Part shown: positions 12,103-14,666 of the stretch, one piece after another
Numbering within the stretch: position 1 is the first letter of the stretch
How the letters are laid out: each line of letters opens with the position of its first letter
Assembly (NCBI GenBank): GCA_934630975.1
Contig: CAKTXH010000056.1
Coordinates: forward strand, 1-14,666
Source of the DNA: an uncultured Clostridia bacterium
GTDB taxonomy: Bacteria; Bacillota; Clostridia; Christensenellales; Aristaeellaceae
Reading direction: 5' to 3'
Length of the DNA stretch: 14,666 nucleotides
Program-made: the position numbers and the translations under genes
Notes under the pieces: generated by a model
Told to the model about the DNA's origin: nothing
The model's input: only the letters and a program-made list of their open reading frames with translations
The model's database searches: none

Positions 12103-14366
12103 AAAAGATATTTGCCGCGCTTTGTGCGCTCTTGCTTGTGCCGACGCTGGCGGCGGCAGACGGCGAGCGGGTTTCCATCGCCGAACTGCGTCGGCAGGCC
12201 GAAGCGATGGGGCGGTGGCAAAAGACGTATGAAACGTCGAAGGGCACGCTGGACGTGGATATCCCGATTCTTGTGCCTGAAACGGAGACGTGCCCGGTGA
12301 TTACCGTGGAAAGAACCGTTCCGCTTACGGACGCGCTGTATGAGCGGATTACTTCGTCCGAAAATACGAAGATGGGAACCTATCTGGTCGATATGGGCGG
12401 CGGGGAAACGTGGGAATATTACCTGATGACGGATGATGACGGAAAGGTGTATGCGCACGACCGGCTTGAAGCGGTATGGAATGAGATGGGCGCATACCGA
12501 TATTCGTTCAAAGACGGTAGGGTATTCGATTCGTGGCCGATCACCGGGCATTATCCGTGGGAAATCGACATGGATCGGTCATTCATCCGGGACAGCGATT
12601 TGACGATCAACCAGATGATGGCCATCTGGCGGAAGCATATCGCGGCGAATTACCCGAATGAATCTATCGTGATTGCGCCGAAGCGGATCACGGCTAACGG
12701 TTCGAAGATGGAGGCGGCGGGGAAGAAGAATAAAAAGCGCGGCGAGTATGAAATCTGCGGCGAACAGGTCTTGAATGGCTTTCCGATTTTCGGCGCGCTC
12801 GGCGGCGGAGATTTCCAAGTGTTTCACACGCTGGAATTTGGTGAAGATAAGATTTGGGAGCGCCTGAAACCCTACGAAAAAGGGGTTGGTTCGTGCAATT
12901 CGTATCTGGTCATGCATGCGATGAGCGCGGAGGATTATTTCCTGACCAACGAATTTGTCCATCTGCGGACGGTGGAAATAGAGGATATCCCGCTTGCGCC
13001 GCTGGACGAGGTGCTGGCGAATATCGAGCGGGAGATCGAAACGGGGCGCATCCGCAAGGTGCTCTCCCTGCGGCTGGGCTACATGCTGTATTCCAACCCG
13101 GATATGGAGAATTACGCGTGGGCCGTACCGCAATGGGTGCTCGAGTGCCAATATGTGACCGAGAAGGAAGAAAAGACGATTCAGACCTTCTATCGCTGGA
13201 ATAAACAGGACGGCAATTTGAACGTCGGCATGTTTGAAATGCCGGATTTCACACAGATCCCAATTGACGCGCAAAGCGCGGAAATGCTGATTTTTGAAGT
13301 GGGCAGCGAAAAACTGTATGCCGTGCCGGAGATCGAAATATGGGAGGATGCGCGCGGCCGCTGGACGCAGACCTATACGGACGCTTACGGGCGGCAGGTG
13401 GAAGTCGATATTCAGCCGATCATGCCGACGGTGGAAGCCGTCCCGATGGTGCGCGTCGAGCCGATGGACGTTTCGCCGGATCAAATTCAGCCGGACATGC
13501 CGCTGATTGCGGCGGATGACGAGGAAGGTTCCCGGTGCTATTATGATTCGGTAACGGGCGAATGGATGCGCCTCTATGAGATGAATGGAAACGCAGTCAG
13601 CGTGGAATACGCCGCGCGGGATACAGCGCCGCAGGGCGAATCGGACGAGCTGGGCAGCCTGCGCGGAAAGTCGTTTTGCGTGGATGAAGCCCATTTGGAG
13701 CTATCCTGCGAAGAAGCAAGCGCCTTCAAGGAATGGATGCAGACGCTCGACAATGTTATGAAACGACTGTTTCCAGATGAAAAGCCGGAATATGGCGCGA
13801 CATGGCTGGAAGAGGTGCAGGGGAGCGTTCCGTGCCGGGTCGTGACCCTGCGCCAGAAAATCGAGGGAATTCCTGTTCTGATGGGCGCGGATGATCCCGT
13901 CGCGTATGCCAGCGAAGCGGAAATCGGCTTTCGCAAGCCCCAAACGGCCGATGATCCGGCGGCGCAACTCTGCAATCGCCTCGAAGCGGATGAAAAGATG
14001 ATCACTGCGTCGGACGGAAGCTGCCGAATCCAGATTGCGCCGATGCGCGAAATCGGTTTGATTGCGGAGGATGTTCCGCTTTGCAGCTTCGATAAAGTTC
14101 GCCATGCCGTCGAAGAACGGATTTTGAGCGGACATATTCGGCGCGTGTATGCGCTGCGCTTTGGCTATTGCTGCTACCGCGCCTCGGATGGCGGCAATGT
14201 GCTCGCGCCCGTGTGGCAGATTGAGTGCGACTATGCGTTTGACCCGGCGAAGGCGATGGAACCCGACGACAGCTATCCCATTGCGGAACGGGCACATTAC
14301 AGCACGATGATCGTCGATGCGCAGACCGGGGAGTTTGTGAACCCTGCCGAGATGAAGAACACGTGA
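12099..14366 (+). CDS. Secreted protein, paralogue D: fused double copy (unknown function)
   Basis: A 755-residue exported protein built of two family units. Unit 1 (1-419) has signal peptide MKKIFAALCALLLVPTLAAA (1-20), SIAELRRQ (26-33), GRW (38-40), VDIPILVPETETCPVI (53-68), IEDIPLAPLDEVLANIE (294-310), WVLECQY (346-352), IDAQS (389-393) and ends in WEDAR (415-419). Unit 2 (420-755) starts at GRW, lacks signal peptide and ELRRQ helix, and carries VDIQPIMPTVEAVPMV (436-451), LRQKIEGIPVL (584-594), AEDVPLCSFDKV (656-667), HIRRVYALRFGYCCY (679-693), WQIECDY (706-712) and IVDAQTG (738-744). The start at 12099 is chosen over 12084: GGGAGGA (12086-12092) precedes it and it begins the signal peptide. 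The gene is coupled to paralogue C by ATGA. Confidence 0.75.
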   Translation: MKKIFAALCALLLVPTLAAADGERVSIAELRRQAEAMGRWQKTYETSKGTLDVDIPILVPETETCPVITVERTVPLTDALYERITSSENTKMGTYLVDMGGGETWEYYLMTDDDGKVYAHDRLEAVWNEMGAYRYSFKDGRVFDSWPITGHYPWEIDMDRSFIRDSDLTINQMMAIWRKHIAANYPNESIVIAPKRITANGSKMEAAGKKNKKRGEYEICGEQVLNGFPIFGALGGGDFQVFHTLEFGEDKIWERLKPYEKGVGSCNSYLVMHAMSAEDYFLTNEFVHLRTVEIEDIPLAPLDEVLANIEREIETGRIRKVLSLRLGYMLYSNPDMENYAWAVPQWVLECQYVTEKEEKTIQTFYRWNKQDGNLNVGMFEMPDFTQIPIDAQSAEMLIFEVGSEKLYAVPEIEIWEDARGRWTQTYTDAYGRQVEVDIQPIMPTVEAVPMVRVEPMDVSPDQIQPDMPLIAADDEEGSRCYYDSVTGEWMRLYEMNGNAVSVEYAARDTAPQGESDELGSLRGKSFCVDEAHLELSCEEASAFKEWMQTLDNVMKRLFPDEKPEYGATWLEEVQGSVPCRVVTLRQKIEGIPVLMGADDPVAYASEAEIGFRKPQTADDPAAQLCNRLEADEKMITASDGSCRIQIAPMREIGLIAEDVPLCSFDKVRHAVEERILSGHIRRVYALRFGYCCYRASDGGNVLAPVWQIECDYAFDPAKAMEPDDSYPIAERAHYSTMIVDAQTGEFVNPAEMKNT
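13341..13354 (+). repeat. Fusion-scar repeat, copy 2 (inside paralogue D)
   Basis: This is the same TGGGAGGATGCGCG as at 12085-12098, but here it is followed in frame by the GRW motif of a second unit instead of ATG and a signal peptide. It marks where two once-separate tandem genes were joined. Confidence 0.7.
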
Positions 14367-14426
14367 CGAGCGGATGACGGCTTTTAAAAAGAGGCGCGCT
14401 GCTAACCTTTCCCATTCCTTCTGCGC

Positions 14427-14456
14427 GAATATTCCATATCGCATGCAACCATACTG
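14427..14456 (+). promoter_or_regulatory. σG-like (forespore) promoter
   Basis: GAATA (14427-14431), an 18-nt spacer and CATACTG (14450-14456) match the known layout of σG promoters (GHATR, 18 nt, CATWMTA) except for the last base. spoVT genes are classically under σG, which fits the gene that follows. No σA promoter is seen in 14367-14496. Confidence 0.6.
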
Positions 14457-14496
14457 TGAGAGCGGATCAAAAGCAGAGTAGAAGGAGGCCATATTT

Positions 14497-14666
14497 GTGC
14501 GAGCAACTGGAATTGTCCGTCGCATAGATGAATTGGGCAGAGTCGTGATTCCCAAGGAAATCCGGCGCACGCTTCGCATCAGGGAGGGCGACCCGCAACA
14601 GACGGCATTGGAAGGCGATGCGCAGGAGGACGCGCAGATGCTTCTGGCGCTGCTGGCGGGCGTGAT
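14497..14666 (+). CDS. SpoVT/AbrB-like transcription regulator (partial, C-terminal side atypical)
   Basis: GTG at 14497 is placed 8 nt after a strong GAAGGAGG site (14481-14488). The first 33 residues, including RATGIVRRIDELGRVVIPKE and IRRTLRIREGDP, are almost exactly the start of SpoVT, the σG-dependent forespore regulator with a swapped-hairpin AbrB fold. After REGDP the family normally continues with LEIF(V/T)D.(E/D)GEVILKKY, the second strand pair of the DNA-binding domain. Here it continues QQTALEGDAQEDAQMLLALL instead, and neither other frame restores the usual sequence. The gene runs off the window, so its full length is unknown. It may be a variant, a fusion or a decaying copy of spoVT; a complete spoVT may exist elsewhere in the genome. 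Confidence 0.65.
   Translation, partial: MRATGIVRRIDELGRVVIPKEIRRTLRIREGDPQQTALEGDAQEDAQMLLALLAGV

Noticed and set aside
12579..13694. Minus-strand open frame of 371 codons opposite paralogue D
   Set aside because: It is a shadow; the plus strand carries the family motifs throughout.
6408..14366. Lipoprotein assignment for the secreted paralogues
   Set aside because: None of the four signal peptides has a cysteine at the cleavage site; all end in A-x-A type I sites.
1..14666. CRISPR arrays, tRNA or rRNA genes, insertion sequences, phage genes
   Set aside because: No regularly spaced repeats, cloverleaf-like sequences, transposase motifs or terminal repeats flanking a gene were seen on reading.

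Overview
The window looks like chromosomal DNA of a fairly GC-rich, endospore-forming Firmicute of the Clostridia. The signs are AGGAGG-type ribosome sites, A+T-rich intergenic leaders, σA promoters with 17-nt spacers, a SpoVT/AbrB-type gene behind a σG-like promoter, and protein families typical of gut Clostridia (ATC-hydrolase-like protein, domain-inverted GH3). No RNA gene, CRISPR array, transposase or phage gene was seen.

Layout. (1) 1-1034, minus: membrane domain of a heterodimer-type ABC exporter. Its 5' end appears to be missing, and it runs off the window where its ATPase domain should begin. (2) 1035-1223: divergent promoter region with two near-identical operators (GTTAG-N6-CTAAC), one at each transcription start. 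This suggests that one repressor, encoded elsewhere, controls both directions. (3) 1224-3570, plus: three-gene operon with ATGA overlaps, encoding an α/β-hydrolase, a BAAT/acyl-CoA-thioesterase-like hydrolase and an L-2-amino-thiazoline-4-carboxylic acid hydrolase-like protein. (4) 3725-6085, plus: a cytoplasmic family 3 glycoside hydrolase with inverted domain order, under its own promoter with a LacI-type operator candidate and a strong terminator. (5) 6408-8760, plus: two tandem genes for secreted paralogues, behind a promoter resembling that of the ECF sigma gene. (6) 8969-10766, plus: ECF sigma factor and a single-pass membrane probable anti-sigma factor, overlapping. (7) 10858-14366, plus: two more secreted paralogues, the second a fused double copy. 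(8) 14497-end, plus: SpoVT/AbrB-like gene whose DNA-binding domain departs from the family halfway.

The most interesting unit is 6322-14366: an ECF sigma/anti-sigma pair flanked on both sides by four genes carrying five copies of one secreted domain. Each copy ends in a block of the form D-(V/I/M)-P-L ... L-G-Y ... W ... (N/D)-A-Q-(T/S), loosely like PepSY/YycI-type extracytoplasmic domains. The sigma gene and the distal paralogue pair share an ECF-like promoter (CAA-N16/17-CGTC). A reasonable inference is a cell-envelope signalling module in which the sigma factor drives itself and a set of diverging exported proteins. Tandem duplication and an in-frame fusion have left visible scars (14-nt and 21-nt identities).
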